Part shown: positions 26,281 through 35,655 of the stretch, in pieces | How the letters are laid out: each line of letters opens with the position of its first letter | How positions within the stretch are numbered: position 1 is the stretch's first letter | Origin: Amycolatopsis sp. cg9 | Lineage (GTDB): Bacteria > Actinomycetota > Actinomycetes > Mycobacteriales > Pseudonocardiaceae | DNA length: 64,000 nucleotides | Reading direction: 5' to 3' | NCBI RefSeq assembly: GCF_041346945.1 | Contig: NZ_CP166850.1 | Coordinates: 6,308,501-6,372,500 of the forward strand | Notes under the pieces: model-generated | The model's database searches: none | What the model was told of the DNA's origin: nothing | What the model saw: the letters and a program-made list of their open reading frames with translations, nothing else | Program-made: the position numbers and the translations under genes

Positions 26281-26715
26281 GTGGGTGACCCAAACGCAGA
26301 TGCCCGGACGTACGCGTGGAACTGGTTCGCTCTGCACTCCGGGCAACGTATGCAACTGGTGAATTTCTGGCTCGTGGCTATCGCGTTCCTGGGGGCCGCC
26401 TTCGTGCAGGCCCGTGCCGGCAACCTCATAGCGGTGGCCGCGGGCGTGAGCGCGATCGGCGCGGTGGCGAGCGCCGCCTTCGCAATGCTGGACACACGAA
26501 CACGCAATCTGGTCCGCATCGGCGAGGTCGCCCTCCTGAATCTGGAGGAGAAGCGCACATCAGACGGCGCGGACTCGGACCTGGAACTCGTCGCGGCGTC
26601 GCACGCGGCACGGCCGTCGCCACTTCTGTCCTATCGGATCATCATACAAGGACTGCAGATCTTCGTCGGCGTTGTCTTCGCTGCAGCGTTCGTGCTCGCG
26701 ATCGCCGTCAGATGA
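26281..26715 (+). CDS. Three-TM membrane protein (SLATT-like effector candidate)
   Basis: A 144-aa protein from GTG with GGGAGGT just upstream. An N-terminal amphipathic stretch (TYAWNWFALHSGQRMQLVNF) precedes TM helices at about 27-43 and 49-69. A charged helical loop of about 50 residues (DTRTRNLVRIGEVALLNLEE onward) precedes a third TM at 122-142. This two-plus-one layout resembles the SLATT type of membrane effectors encoded with NTPase-based conflict systems. It lies 56 bp upstream of the giant NACHT-HEAT-PNP gene on the same strand, so both are probably co-expressed. Pore formation is inference; no search was possible. Confidence 0.75.
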   Translation: MGDPNADARTYAWNWFALHSGQRMQLVNFWLVAIAFLGAAFVQARAGNLIAVAAGVSAIGAVASAAFAMLDTRTRNLVRIGEVALLNLEEKRTSDGADSDLELVAASHAARPSPLLSYRIIIQGLQIFVGVVFAAAFVLAIAVR

Positions 26716-26771
26716 TGGGAAGGCTGCGGTCACTGCCGACGAGTCCGCCGATGAGATGTCGGGACGTCTGA

Positions 26772-29700
26772 ATGCCGGAAACCAACTCAGGCCTGTTCGC
26801 AGAACGCGTGGCTGCGCGGGAAAAGCACCTGCCACGCCATTGGGCGGAGGCCCACCTCCTCGAACACGGCGCAGACGGATCAACCGAAGGTCGAATGACG
26901 TTCGACTCCTTCGTCGTGCACGTCCGCGACGCCGGGGAGATCACCTGGGTCGTGCACGGCCCGGCCGGCTCCGGAAAGACGACCGTTCTACGCGCACTGG
27001 AGATTGCGCTCCTCAGAGCAGAGGTGCCAGTCCTGTTCGTGAACGCTTCCATGCTCAGGCGAGCGCCGATCACCAAAGGAATGGACGCTGTAGACTTCGT
27101 TCGGCAATCGCGACCTCCTGGAATTCCGGAGAAGCTTTGGAAATCGCGGGTCAAACACAGGAAGGTGGTTGTTCTCCTCGACGGCGTCAACGAGATACGT
27201 CGCGAGTTCCCGACCGGACGGGAAGCGCGTCTGATCACTCAGTTGGCCGGAGGCAACCACGGACTCGCGGTGGTGCTGACGAGCCGTCAGGCAGATGAAT
27301 CGATCGGCGAGTTCAGGTCTATACGGCGACTCCGTCTGCAGGACCTCACCCAAGAGCAGGTAAGAGCCTATCTGGCCGATCACGGGCTGGATCCGGACAG
27401 GCACCTTGCTTGGCTGCGGAAGATCGGCCTCGCGGGATTGTCGTCGAACCCCCTGTTGCTGGAAGCGCTCGTCACACACGTCAGCCGGCACACAACCGAC
27501 GACGTGCGGGATCCCAACTCGCGTGCGGAGCTCGTCCGCAACGCCGCGCACAGGCACATGGCACCCGACCGGGTCCCTCCGAAAGTCAGTCACCACATCG
27601 AATCCGGCATGTCAGTGGATTCAGTCTGGTCCGCGTGTGCCGTGCTGTCCCACTTCGGCGAGTCAGGCGAATTCACGAGACACGAGGTTCTCCAGATTCT
27701 CGGAAAATGCCTTCCTGCCGAGTCTGCGACCGACTTCCTCGACTTCTTTCTGAATGCAGGGCCTATCGATTCGGATGTTCAGGTATCGGCCGTGACCGCG
27801 CGATCCTACTCGCTCAGTCATCAGCGGTATGCCGAGTGCGGTCTTGCGCTGGGTTGGGGCCCCCGGACTCCGCCGCCGATTGCATCGTCCGGTGAGTTCT
27901 TCGGAGGTTTCATCGCCGACTGGTGCGCCCTGCAGCCCGATCCGGCAAGAGCGACGGCCATGATCGTCAAAGCCGCGGCTGCGGAGTTCCGGTTCGAGAC
28001 GGTCTGCGACCTCGTGGTCGCCAACGCCCCCCTCATGGATGAAGAAACGAAGAACGAAGCCTGGCGCGCGCTCGGCCGTGGTCTCACGATGTCGCGCGCG
28101 CGCCGGACCAGGCTGGCGGACGAACTCGGGTCGCTGCCTCGTGCGACCGCTGTAGAAGGAATCTCGAGAGGGCTCCTCGACGGCCTCGCCGCCGACGACA
28201 CGGAGGTCTGGGCACTCGTCCGGGATGCGCTGATCACCGGGACACTGGACGGGCGGCAGCTGCAGAAGTACTTCCGCCAGGCCGATCGCCGCAGGTCCAT
28301 CGAGGGGGAGCTGGCCAACCCGCGTAGGTCGAAGACGACATCCCCCGAGCCGGCGCGCACAACAGGCGCCGCCGTCGTGCAGGAGCACGTCTCCGAGAGG
28401 GAGGAAGTGCGTCCGCCCGGCGCGGACCGCGCGCCGGGTGACAAAGGTACCGGCGTCCCCACGTCATCGCTCGCTCCCGATGTAGCTACCGCGGGAGGCG
28501 CCTCGGACGTCGGCGATGCCGTCCACTTCGCGGAGCTCACCACGGACCGTCTGATCCGAATGCTGGTGGACGACGAGAAACATGTGCGCGTACAGGCCGC
28601 TATCCAGTTGAACGGTCGCCCGGACGTCGACTCACCTGTGCTGGCCGCCTTCGAGGATCTCGACGACATCGACTCGACGATTCGCATGCTGAGCGCCCTT
28701 GGCAGGATCGGCTCGCCTGTATTCATCCCGACCTTGGCGAATTTCCTGGACGATGCTGATGTCGTTGTCCGCGGCAAAGCGCTCACGGCGCTGGGCCGTA
28801 TCGGGTCGCCGGCCGCTGCGGAGAAGATCCGGCCCAAGCTCCTCGATGCGGATGGCGGGGCCAGAGGTGCGGCAGTGACCGCTCTGGGGCGTTGTGGCAA
28901 CGTTCAGGACGTGCATCGGATCGTAACCGTCATGAGCGATCAGGATACGATCACCCAGTTCTCCGCGATCGGCGCCATGTTCCGATTCTTCAACTACCGC
29001 GGACCGGGCGAGACTCGTGAGGAGTTCCCGGCGGAAGATGTCGCCCTCGCGGTAGCGGCCCTTGATGGCGCCGAACCGGGATCCCTCGTGGCGTTCTGTT
29101 CGATGATTCAGAAGACGGCCGTCCCGAATCGGGAAGCAATCCTGGACCGGCTGACCCGTCATTCGGTGGCCAAGGTTCGCGGGGCGGCCCTGACTGCGCT
29201 CGGCAGCGTGCATCCCGAACTCGGCGCGGACCGCGCTCGCGCGATGCTGGACGACCGAGACGACGTGAACCGAGCGGCGGCCATCACGGTGATCTACCGG
29301 AGCGGAGCAGCCGATGCAGAACTCCTGCGTGGATTCCTCTACGATCCTGCGAGCTGCGTGCGCGGAACGACGTCCCAGGCCGTTGGCCGGCTCGGCGACC
29401 TCGTCTCCCTCGATCGGGTCATCGAGCTCCTCCGGGACGTGGACCCCATAGTCCGTGGTTCCGCGGCCACGGCCTGTGCGCTGCTCAACGGTGTCCAGGC
29501 GGTGCCCATCCTGGTACAGATGCTGGACGACCCGATGGACAACGTCCGCGGCTCAGCGGCAAAGGCACTGGGTCTGCTCGGCGCCCCCGAGGCGATCGAT
29601 CCGTTGTGTCGTTCACTCGCAGACTGCGTCCCCTATGTCCGCGGAACGGCTGCGGCGGCGCTCGCGGTCCTCGCCGATCCGGCCGCGACTTCCGCGCTCA

Positions 29701-32450
29701 TCCCCGTTGCGGCTGACCCCGACGCTGGGGTCCGCAGGGCGGCAGTCGGGGCTCTGGGCAGAATTGGAGATTTGACAGGTCTGCCGAGCATCATCGAGGC
29801 GATGCACGACGAGGATGCCGCCGTCCGGTGGAACGCCGCGACGGCAGCAGGCCGTATCGGTGATCCGTCCGTCTGCGACATCCTCGTCCCGCTGCTGGAG
29901 GACGAGGACTCGCACGTGCGCGGCGCGACTGCGACGGCACTCGGCTGGCTGGGACAGGAGTCTTCGGTCGCTCCTTTGATGAACAGCGCGAAAGACAGCG
30001 TCGCCCGGGTCCGCGGTTCGGTCGCGACCGCACTCGGCCGGATCGGAGACCCGCGATCGGTACCGGTCTTGGTTGCCCTGGCGATCGACAAGGACGACGT
30101 TGTGCGCTCGTCGGCGGTCACCGCCGTCGGCCGCGGGGGTTTCACCTCCGCGATGGACTTGGTTCGCGCCGCATTGATCGATGATTCTCCGGAAGTGCGA
30201 GGCGGAGCTGTTCGCGCAATGGCCCGATTGAGCCCGACGTCCGACCTGAGGGAGGTCTTGGCAGACCGCGATCCCAGAGTCCGTCGGGCGGCCATCGCCG
30301 CGATCGGTGACAGCTCCGGCACGGACGACGGTATGCTGCTCCACGCTCTGAACGACGACGACGAAGAGGTCCGCCTCGTCGCCGTCGTCGCGTTGGGAAG
30401 GCGACATTCCGCTGGGGCGGTGGCCTACCTGCAGCAGGCGCTGGACGATCCGTCCGAAGCCGTCGGCAGCATGGCCGTGCAGTCCCTGGGCCAAGTGGTC
30501 GACGAAGCGGACCGGACCGTGCTCATCCAAGCCCTGAGATCGTCGCGGCGAGCGGTTCGGCTGGCGGCCGCTGACGTCCTCGGCGTGGACGCTGGACCAG
30601 GCACCAGGTCTGCACTGGAAGACCTTCTCCGCCATCCCGACGGTCGAAGTAGAGCGGCCGGTGCGCAGGCACTCGGCCGGATCGGAGACGCTCTGTCCGA
30701 GCCGGCGCTGATAGAGGCGTTGCGGGACCCCGACAGCTACGTGCGCGGCTTCGCTGCGGCCGCCCTCGCTCGGACCAGCGTGGGTTCGGAGAACGCTCGG
30801 ACCGCGCTGCTCGGGAGGCTGGGCGATCCCGTCGAGGCGGTGGTCGGCATGGCTGCCCGCGCACTGGGCGCCCTCGGCGGCGAGAACGTCGCAGATGCTC
30901 TGCGGAGGTGCGCATCGGACAGCGATGTGAGTCTGTGGACACGGGCAACAGCAGTTCAGGCTGTCGCACCACTGTTCCATCGTCCGCAGGAATGGCTGAG
31001 AGTCCTCGCCGATCAATTCACGGGATCGTCTCCGCGATCAGGTGCGGCCAAGTTCCGTGGCGCGACCATCGCCGCCGTCATCCGTGGCCCATGGGACGAC
31101 GACGTCTGCCGGTGGACGACGGGCATCCTTCTCGAGGATCGTGACCCCATCAACCAAACCGCCGCCGCGGCAGTGCTGGCGAAACACGGACGGCTCCCCG
31201 TCGAATTGGCAGCTCGGTTCCTGTCCAACCTGGAGGACGCCGGCCGGCTGCGCCGCAGCGACACCATCCCGGAGCGCCTCACCGGTGACGCGGCAGCAGC
31301 CGCCGTGCTCCGAGGGGTCACCGCGTCCTCTGCAAGCGATCCGGCAGGAGTCGCGAACGCGAGTGCGTTCGTGGCCGGCGCGCTCAACCGAACCGCTTCG
31401 TCCAGCATGGTGAGCTCTGCGCTCTCGGCACTGGACGCTCTGGATTCCGCAGCGGCACGCTCGTTCCTGGATGACTTGACCAAGAGCCTGACCAGTGACA
31501 CGAGGACGCGCTTCGCGACCCTCATCGACCGGGCGGCGGAGCGGCTGACCGAAAGAACCGCAGAAGAGGAATCCTATCGAAGGCTCAGTCGGACACCGGA
31601 ACGGTTCTTGGAAGCCTTCATGCGCTCGAACTCAGAAGGAGAGGACGCTACTCCCGCCATGAGTTGCGACATCGGCCTCATCACGATCATCGGAGAAGAA
31701 TCGCGGGCGGTGATCGAGTGGCTCGAGGAACACGATCCTTCTGCCGAGAAACGGGGGCCGGGAGGAGTGCGCTTCGTGTATCGAGCCGATGTGCCCGCGG
31801 GCTCCGGAAGATCGCGGATCGTCATGACCCAAGCGATAGAACAGAATCAAACGTCGGCAAGCAACGCCGCCGACTACCTCGTCGAGCACTTCTCACCTCG
31901 TTTCCTGATCTTGCTCGGCGTAGCCGGCGGAATCCACGCCGATGTGACGCTCGGCGATGTCGTCATAGGTACCCACGTCATCGATTACGGTCCGGCGGCG
32001 AGTACCTCGAACGGGCCCCGTCATCGCGGGTCGGCATTCCGTCCACCGGTGCGTGTCGTCGCGGCCTTGAACAACTACTTCGCGCGACACGGTGAGCCAC
32101 GACAGCTCACCGCGCACCACGAGAGCGCGGAGCTTGGTCGCTCCCTGTTCGCGCTGCAGAGGGGTCCGATCGGAACCGGACCTCGCGTCGTGAAGTTCAA
32201 GGATGCGGAGGAGCGGACCTTCCTGAGCAATTACAATGAGAAGACGCTCGCGCTCGAGACTGAAGCAGAGGCGGTCGCACGTCATTTCTATGAGCAGGGC
32301 GACGATGGGACGATCACCGGCTACATGGTTCTCAGGGCAATTTCCGACCATGCTGACGAGGAGAAAGATGACCGGTGGAAGTTGGCGGCGTCCCGGAACG
32401 CAGTCGCCGCGCTCAAAGAGCTCCTTCCCGTAATCGTCGAGGCTCTGTAG
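26772..32450 (+). CDS. NACHT-HEAT repeat-nucleoside phosphorylase NLR-like protein
   Basis: A 1892-aa cytoplasmic multidomain protein. A short N-terminal helical part leads into a NACHT-type P-loop NTPase: Walker A GPAGSGKT (63-70), Walker B VVVLLDGVNEI (132-142), sensor VVLTSR, and the winged-helix motif LSSNPLLLEALV. Residues about 190-530 are helical, followed by a Pro/Ser linker. From about 590 to 1420 there are at least 25 HEAT/PBS-lyase type repeats (for example VRGSAAKALGLLGAPEAIDP). The C-terminus (1634-1892) is a PNP/UDP phosphorylase-like domain: IGLITIIGEE, LILLGVAGGIHADVTLGDVV, LETEAEAVA (1828 onward), ISDHAD with Asp1859. The general plan, sensor repeats plus STAND switch plus nucleotide-depleting enzyme, fits an antiphage or programmed-death protein. 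Base composition is less GC-biased than the flanks, suggesting transfer. Confidence 0.9.
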   Translation: MPETNSGLFAERVAAREKHLPRHWAEAHLLEHGADGSTEGRMTFDSFVVHVRDAGEITWVVHGPAGSGKTTVLRALEIALLRAEVPVLFVNASMLRRAPITKGMDAVDFVRQSRPPGIPEKLWKSRVKHRKVVVLLDGVNEIRREFPTGREARLITQLAGGNHGLAVVLTSRQADESIGEFRSIRRLRLQDLTQEQVRAYLADHGLDPDRHLAWLRKIGLAGLSSNPLLLEALVTHVSRHTTDDVRDPNSRAELVRNAAHRHMAPDRVPPKVSHHIESGMSVDSVWSACAVLSHFGESGEFTRHEVLQILGKCLPAESATDFLDFFLNAGPIDSDVQVSAVTARSYSLSHQRYAECGLALGWGPRTPPPIASSGEFFGGFIADWCALQPDPARATAMIVKAAAAEFRFETVCDLVVANAPLMDEETKNEAWRALGRGLTMSRARRTRLADELGSLPRATAVEGISRGLLDGLAADDTEVWALVRDALITGTLDGRQLQKYFRQADRRRSIEGELANPRRSKTTSPEPARTTGAAVVQEHVSEREEVRPPGADRAPGDKGTGVPTSSLAPDVATAGGASDVGDAVHFAELTTDRLIRMLVDDEKHVRVQAAIQLNGRPDVDSPVLAAFEDLDDIDSTIRMLSALGRIGSPVFIPTLANFLDDADVVVRGKALTALGRIGSPAAAEKIRPKLLDADGGARGAAVTALGRCGNVQDVHRIVTVMSDQDTITQFSAIGAMFRFFNYRGPGETREEFPAEDVALAVAALDGAEPGSLVAFCSMIQKTAVPNREAILDRLTRHSVAKVRGAALTALGSVHPELGADRARAMLDDRDDVNRAAAITVIYRSGAADAELLRGFLYDPASCVRGTTSQAVGRLGDLVSLDRVIELLRDVDPIVRGSAATACALLNGVQAVPILVQMLDDPMDNVRGSAAKALGLLGAPEAIDPLCRSLADCVPYVRGTAAAALAVLADPAATSALIPVAADPDAGVRRAAVGALGRIGDLTGLPSIIEAMHDEDAAVRWNAATAAGRIGDPSVCDILVPLLEDEDSHVRGATATALGWLGQESSVAPLMNSAKDSVARVRGSVATALGRIGDPRSVPVLVALAIDKDDVVRSSAVTAVGRGGFTSAMDLVRAALIDDSPEVRGGAVRAMARLSPTSDLREVLADRDPRVRRAAIAAIGDSSGTDDGMLLHALNDDDEEVRLVAVVALGRRHSAGAVAYLQQALDDPSEAVGSMAVQSLGQVVDEADRTVLIQALRSSRRAVRLAAADVLGVDAGPGTRSALEDLLRHPDGRSRAAGAQALGRIGDALSEPALIEALRDPDSYVRGFAAAALARTSVGSENARTALLGRLGDPVEAVVGMAARALGALGGENVADALRRCASDSDVSLWTRATAVQAVAPLFHRPQEWLRVLADQFTGSSPRSGAAKFRGATIAAVIRGPWDDDVCRWTTGILLEDRDPINQTAAAAVLAKHGRLPVELAARFLSNLEDAGRLRRSDTIPERLTGDAAAAAVLRGVTASSASDPAGVANASAFVAGALNRTASSSMVSSALSALDALDSAAARSFLDDLTKSLTSDTRTRFATLIDRAAERLTERTAEEESYRRLSRTPERFLEAFMRSNSEGEDATPAMSCDIGLITIIGEESRAVIEWLEEHDPSAEKRGPGGVRFVYRADVPAGSGRSRIVMTQAIEQNQTSASNAADYLVEHFSPRFLILLGVAGGIHADVTLGDVVIGTHVIDYGPAASTSNGPRHRGSAFRPPVRVVAALNNYFARHGEPRQLTAHHESAELGRSLFALQRGPIGTGPRVVKFKDAEERTFLSNYNEKTLALETEAEAVARHFYEQGDDGTITGYMVLRAISDHADEEKDDRWKLAASRNAVAALKELLPVIVEAL

Positions 32451-32523
32451 TCGCGAGGAGGTTGCCGCCGGTGAACATCAGCTGAACACCGTTGCGTCGT
32501 CAACGGTCGAGCGCCGGGACGAG

Positions 32524-32710
32524 TATGTCACGGGAGCGCTGTGCGAGTAGCCGATTGCCTGTGAGGTTGGGGACGCGGTTCGTCGGTGGTTTGCGGGCGA
32601 GTAAGGCGTGGCCGCGGCAGTGATTGTAGGTGCGACCAGCCCGGTGGCGCTGCTAGACGTTCGGTTTCGGTGGGGTAGAGCCTGCTGTAAGCCCATTCCT
32701 CCAGTCTCCA
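32524..32710 (-). mobile_element. Decayed IS481/IS3-type transposase C-terminus
   Basis: On the minus strand one frame reads RLEEWAYSRLYPTETERLAA, and another reads YNHCRGHALLARKPPTNRVP then NLTGNRL. Together they match the C-terminus of IS481-like DDE transposases (EWAYxRxYxxxxxR... YNHxRxHxxLxxxPPxxRVxNLxG). The two parts are in different frames, and the catalytic core and terminal inverted repeats are absent. It is a remnant 74 bp beyond the NACHT-HEAT-PNP gene. The remaining sequence to 32844 holds no gene I can recognise. Confidence 0.65.
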
Positions 32711-32844
32711 CGTCGTCCCATGGGTAGGTTCGCGCGCCTTGCCGATCGGGAGGTCCAAAATCCGATCGAGGACGGTCGCGGCAAACTGCTCGTCGCCCTT
32801 GATTCCTCGCTGATTCGGGGGAAATTGCGTCCGTTCCGGTCGTG

Positions 32845-33435
32845 TTAGCGTGACCGCAGGCCGCGCAGGGCGGTGTCCACCAGCTGGTCGGTGTACTCCG
32901 GGGTCAGCGGGCCGGTGCGCTGGAGCCAGCGGTTGAGCAGCGGGCCCCACAGCAGGTCGACGGCCACGTCCAGGTCGAGGTCCGTGGCCAGTTCGCCCGC
33001 CTCCTGGGCGCTGCGCAGCCGGGTCTTCTTCAGCTCGCGCATCGGGCCGTCCAGGCGCTTCGCGTAGTCCGCCGCCAGGGCCGGGTCGTGGACGATTTCG
33101 GTGTGCAGGGCGCGCATCGGCCGGTCGTAGCGCGGGTCGGCGAGCTCGGTGAGCGTGGCACGGAGGACCAGTTTCAGGTCGGCGGCCAGGTCGCCGGTGT
33201 CGGGCAGGGCCGCGTCCTCGCCTTCGCCCGCGAGTGTCAGGAAGGCGTCGAACAGCAGCGCGCCCTTCGACGGCCACCAGCGGTAGATCGTCTGCTTGCC
33301 GACGCCGGCGGCCTGGGCGATGCCTTCGATGCTGAGCTTCGCGTAGCCCAGCGTCCCGGCGAGGTCCAGCGCGGCGGCGAGGATGGCTCGCCGCGCGGTT
33401 TCGCTGCGGCGGCTGGGGTCGGGGGATCCGGGCAC
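32845..33435 (-). CDS. TetR/AcrR family transcriptional repressor
   Basis: A 196-aa regulator. The N-terminal HTH is clear (RRAILAAALDLAGTLGYAKL then IEGIAQAAGVGKQTIYRWWP, about 16-55). The C-terminal ligand domain (DRPMRALHTEIVHDPALAAD, LWGPLLNRWLQRTGPLTPEY) matches the TetR_C_11 group. It is divergent from an SDR gene, with two palindromes in the 118-bp intergenic region, so it most likely represses both itself and the SDR. The inducer is unknown. Confidence 0.92.
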   Translation of the reverse strand: MPGSPDPSRRSETARRAILAAALDLAGTLGYAKLSIEGIAQAAGVGKQTIYRWWPSKGALLFDAFLTLAGEGEDAALPDTGDLAADLKLVLRATLTELADPRYDRPMRALHTEIVHDPALAADYAKRLDGPMRELKKTRLRSAQEAGELATDLDLDVAVDLLWGPLLNRWLQRTGPLTPEYTDQLVDTALRGLRSR

Positions 33436-33461
33436 CCGCCCAACCTAGCACCGGCAAGACG

Positions 33462-33474
33462 AGACGGACCGTCT
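33462..33474. promoter_or_regulatory. Putative TetR operator 1
   Basis: AGACGGACCGTCT is a perfect palindrome around a central A, 27 bp upstream of the TetR start. It shares the GACGG/CCGTC half-sites with operator 2. Confidence 0.6.
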
Positions 33475-33517
33475 TGACGATCGACGTGCGACCGTGGCAC
33501 TCTCGACGTCACCGAGG

Positions 33518-33539
33518 CGAGACGGGCCGGTCCGTCTCG
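33518..33539. promoter_or_regulatory. Putative TetR operator 2
   Basis: Arms CGAGACGG and CCGTCTCG are separated by six bases. The site ends 14 bp before the SDR start and overlaps its ribosome-site region, so binding would block SDR expression. Confidence 0.6.
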
Positions 33540-33553
33540 TGAGAGGAGAAGCC

Positions 33554-34393
33554 ATGGAAACCGCGCGCGTCTGGTTCGTCACGGGAGCCGGCCGGGGGCT
33601 CGGCCGCGCCTTCACCGAAGCCGCGCTCGCCGCCGGGGACCGGGTGGCCGGCGTGGCGCGTGACGTCTCGCCGCTGGCGGACCTCGCCGCCGCGCACCCG
33701 GAGCGGCTGCTGGCCTTCCCGCTCGACGTCACCGACCGGGCGGCGGTCTTCGCCGCCGTCGACCGCGCCGCCGCGCACTTCGGGCGGCTCGACGTCGTGG
33801 TCAACAACGCCGGGTCGCTCCACACCGGGATGGTCGAGGAGTTCGGCGAGGCGCAGGCCCGCGCGCAGCTGGACCTCAACTTCTTCGGCGCGCTGTGGGT
33901 GAGCCAGGCCGTCGTGCCGCACCTGCGGGCCCGGGGGAGCGGGCACATCCTGCAGATCTCGAGCATCGGCGCGCTCGGCGGGTTCCCCAGCACGGGCCTC
34001 TACAGCGCGAGCAAGTTCGCGCTGGAGGGGATGAGCGAGGCGCTGGCCGCCGAGGTCGCCGGGTTCGGGGTCAAGGTCACCGTCGTCCAGCCCGGCGGCT
34101 ACTGGACCGGCCTCTACGACAGCAGCACCGCGGCCACGCCGGACCCGCGCTACGACGGGCTGCGGGAGGAACTCGCGAAGCAGTGGGCCGAGGGTTCGGT
34201 CGACAGCGAGCCGCGGCTGGCCGCCGAAGCCGTGCTGAAGCTGGTCCGGAGCGACGACCCGCCGCTGCGGCTGCTGCTCGGCAGCATGGTCTACGACCTC
34301 GCCTTCACCCTCTCGCGGCAGCGCATGGCGACCTGGGCGGGCTGGGAGGAGGTCAGCCGCGCCGCGGAGAAGGCGGTGCCGATGCCGGGCTGA
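33554..34393 (+). CDS. SDR family NAD(P)-dependent oxidoreductase
   Basis: A 279-aa classical-extended short-chain dehydrogenase. It has the cofactor motif TGAGRGLGRAF (about 9-19), NNAG in VVVNNAGSLHTG, catalytic ISSIGALGG Ser and YSASKFALEG Tyr/Lys, and PGGYWTGLYD after the active site. The ATG at 33554 follows AGGAG; the frame is open from 33494. The substrate is unknown; divergent TetR control suggests a response to a small organic compound. Confidence 0.92.
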   Translation: METARVWFVTGAGRGLGRAFTEAALAAGDRVAGVARDVSPLADLAAAHPERLLAFPLDVTDRAAVFAAVDRAAAHFGRLDVVVNNAGSLHTGMVEEFGEAQARAQLDLNFFGALWVSQAVVPHLRARGSGHILQISSIGALGGFPSTGLYSASKFALEGMSEALAAEVAGFGVKVTVVQPGGYWTGLYDSSTAATPDPRYDGLREELAKQWAEGSVDSEPRLAAEAVLKLVRSDDPPLRLLLGSMVYDLAFTLSRQRMATWAGWEEVSRAAEKAVPMPG

Positions 34394-34419
34394 GGCGCGG
34401 ACCATGATCGGATGGCGGC

Positions 34420-35655
34420 ATGCGGGTTCTCTCGGAAGAGCAGCTGGGCGCGGTGCTGGCGGGGGTGGCGGCGCCGGTGCCACGGGTGGTGGTCAGCGGG
34501 AACTTCGCGACGCCGGCCCGGGCGCTGGCCGTCCTCGACGCGGCGCTCGCGGAGTACCGGCTGTTCGCGCTGAACGCGCAGGACGGCGTGCCGGACCGGC
34601 CGGGCGTGCTGCTCGAGACCCCGTTCGTCGGGCCGGGGATGCGCGGCCGCGCCGGGCTGCGGTACTTCCCGTCCCGGCTGTCGCTGGTGCCGCAGCTGCT
34701 CAAGCAGTCGCTGCCACCGGACGTCGTGCTGGTGCACACGTCGGTGCCGGTCGACGGGGCCGTGTCGCTGGGCACCGAGGTCAACATCCTGCCCGCGGCG
34801 ATCGAAGCCGTCCGCGCCCGCGGCGGCCTGGTGGTCGCGCAGGTGAACCCGCGGATGCCGTTCACGCACGGCGACGGGCTGCTGCCGGTCGACGAAATCG
34901 ACTACGCGCTCGAGGTCGACGAGCCGCTCCGGTCGCCGGTGCCGCGCCCGCTGGGCGGTACCGCGCGGGAGATCGGCGAGCGGGTGGCCGGCCTGGTCGC
35001 CGACGGCGCGACGCTCCAGCTGGGCATCGGCGGGATCCCGGACGCGACGCTGGCCGCGCTGACCGGCCGCCGCGGGCTGGCGGTGTGGTCGGAGATGTTC
35101 AGCGACGGCGTGCTCGCGCTCGACCTCGCCGGCGCCCTCGACCCGGCCGAGCCGGTCACGGCGTCGTTCGTGTTCGGCAGCGCCGAGCTGTACAAGTGGG
35201 TCGACCGCAACCCCCGGGTGCGGTTGCTGCGCACGGAAAAGACGAACGACCCCGCGGTGATCGCCCGCCAGCGCCGGCTGGTGTCGGTGAACAGCGCGCT
35301 GGAGGTCGACCTGTACGCGCAGGCCAACGCGAGCCGGGTGCGCGGAGCGATCTACTCGGGCTTCGGCGGGCAGACGGACTTCGTGGTCGGCGCGCTGCAC
35401 TCCCCGGGCGGCCGGGCGATCATCGCGCTCCCGTCGTGGCACCCCAAGGCGGACGTCTCGACCGTGGTGCCGCGGCTGGCCGGCCCGGTGACGTCGTTCC
35501 AGCACAGCTTTTTCGTGAGCGAGCACGGCGTCGCGGCGATCTGGGGGCACGACGCCGGGGAACAGGCCCGGCAGATCGTGGCGCGGGTCGCGCACCCGGA
35601 TGCACGCGCGGAGCTGCGGGAGCGCGGGCGGGAACTGGGTTTCGCGCTGCCGTAG
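34420..35655 (+). CDS. Acetyl-CoA hydrolase/CoA-transferase family protein
   Basis: A 411-aa member of the 4-hydroxybutyrate/acetate CoA-transferase group, which moves CoA between carboxylic acids through a glutamyl-CoA intermediate. Visible signatures are LQLGIGGIPDATLAAL, VWSEMFSDGVLALD, SVNSALEVDLYAQANA, SGFGGQTDFVVGA and FVSEHGVAAIWG. The Glu in the SEMFSDG and SEHGVA segments marks the active-site region. It starts 26 bp after the SDR stop, so it is likely in the same operon. The acyl donor and acceptor are unknown. Confidence 0.9.
   Translation: MRVLSEEQLGAVLAGVAAPVPRVVVSGNFATPARALAVLDAALAEYRLFALNAQDGVPDRPGVLLETPFVGPGMRGRAGLRYFPSRLSLVPQLLKQSLPPDVVLVHTSVPVDGAVSLGTEVNILPAAIEAVRARGGLVVAQVNPRMPFTHGDGLLPVDEIDYALEVDEPLRSPVPRPLGGTAREIGERVAGLVADGATLQLGIGGIPDATLAALTGRRGLAVWSEMFSDGVLALDLAGALDPAEPVTASFVFGSAELYKWVDRNPRVRLLRTEKTNDPAVIARQRRLVSVNSALEVDLYAQANASRVRGAIYSGFGGQTDFVVGALHSPGGRAIIALPSWHPKADVSTVVPRLAGPVTSFQHSFFVSEHGVAAIWGHDAGEQARQIVARVAHPDARAELRERGRELGFALP

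Noticed and set aside
32751..32844. Extension of the TetR-side minus frame (RGIKGDEQFAATVLDRILDL)
   Set aside because: It looks protein-like but has no family I know and merges into the IS remnant; not enough to call a gene.
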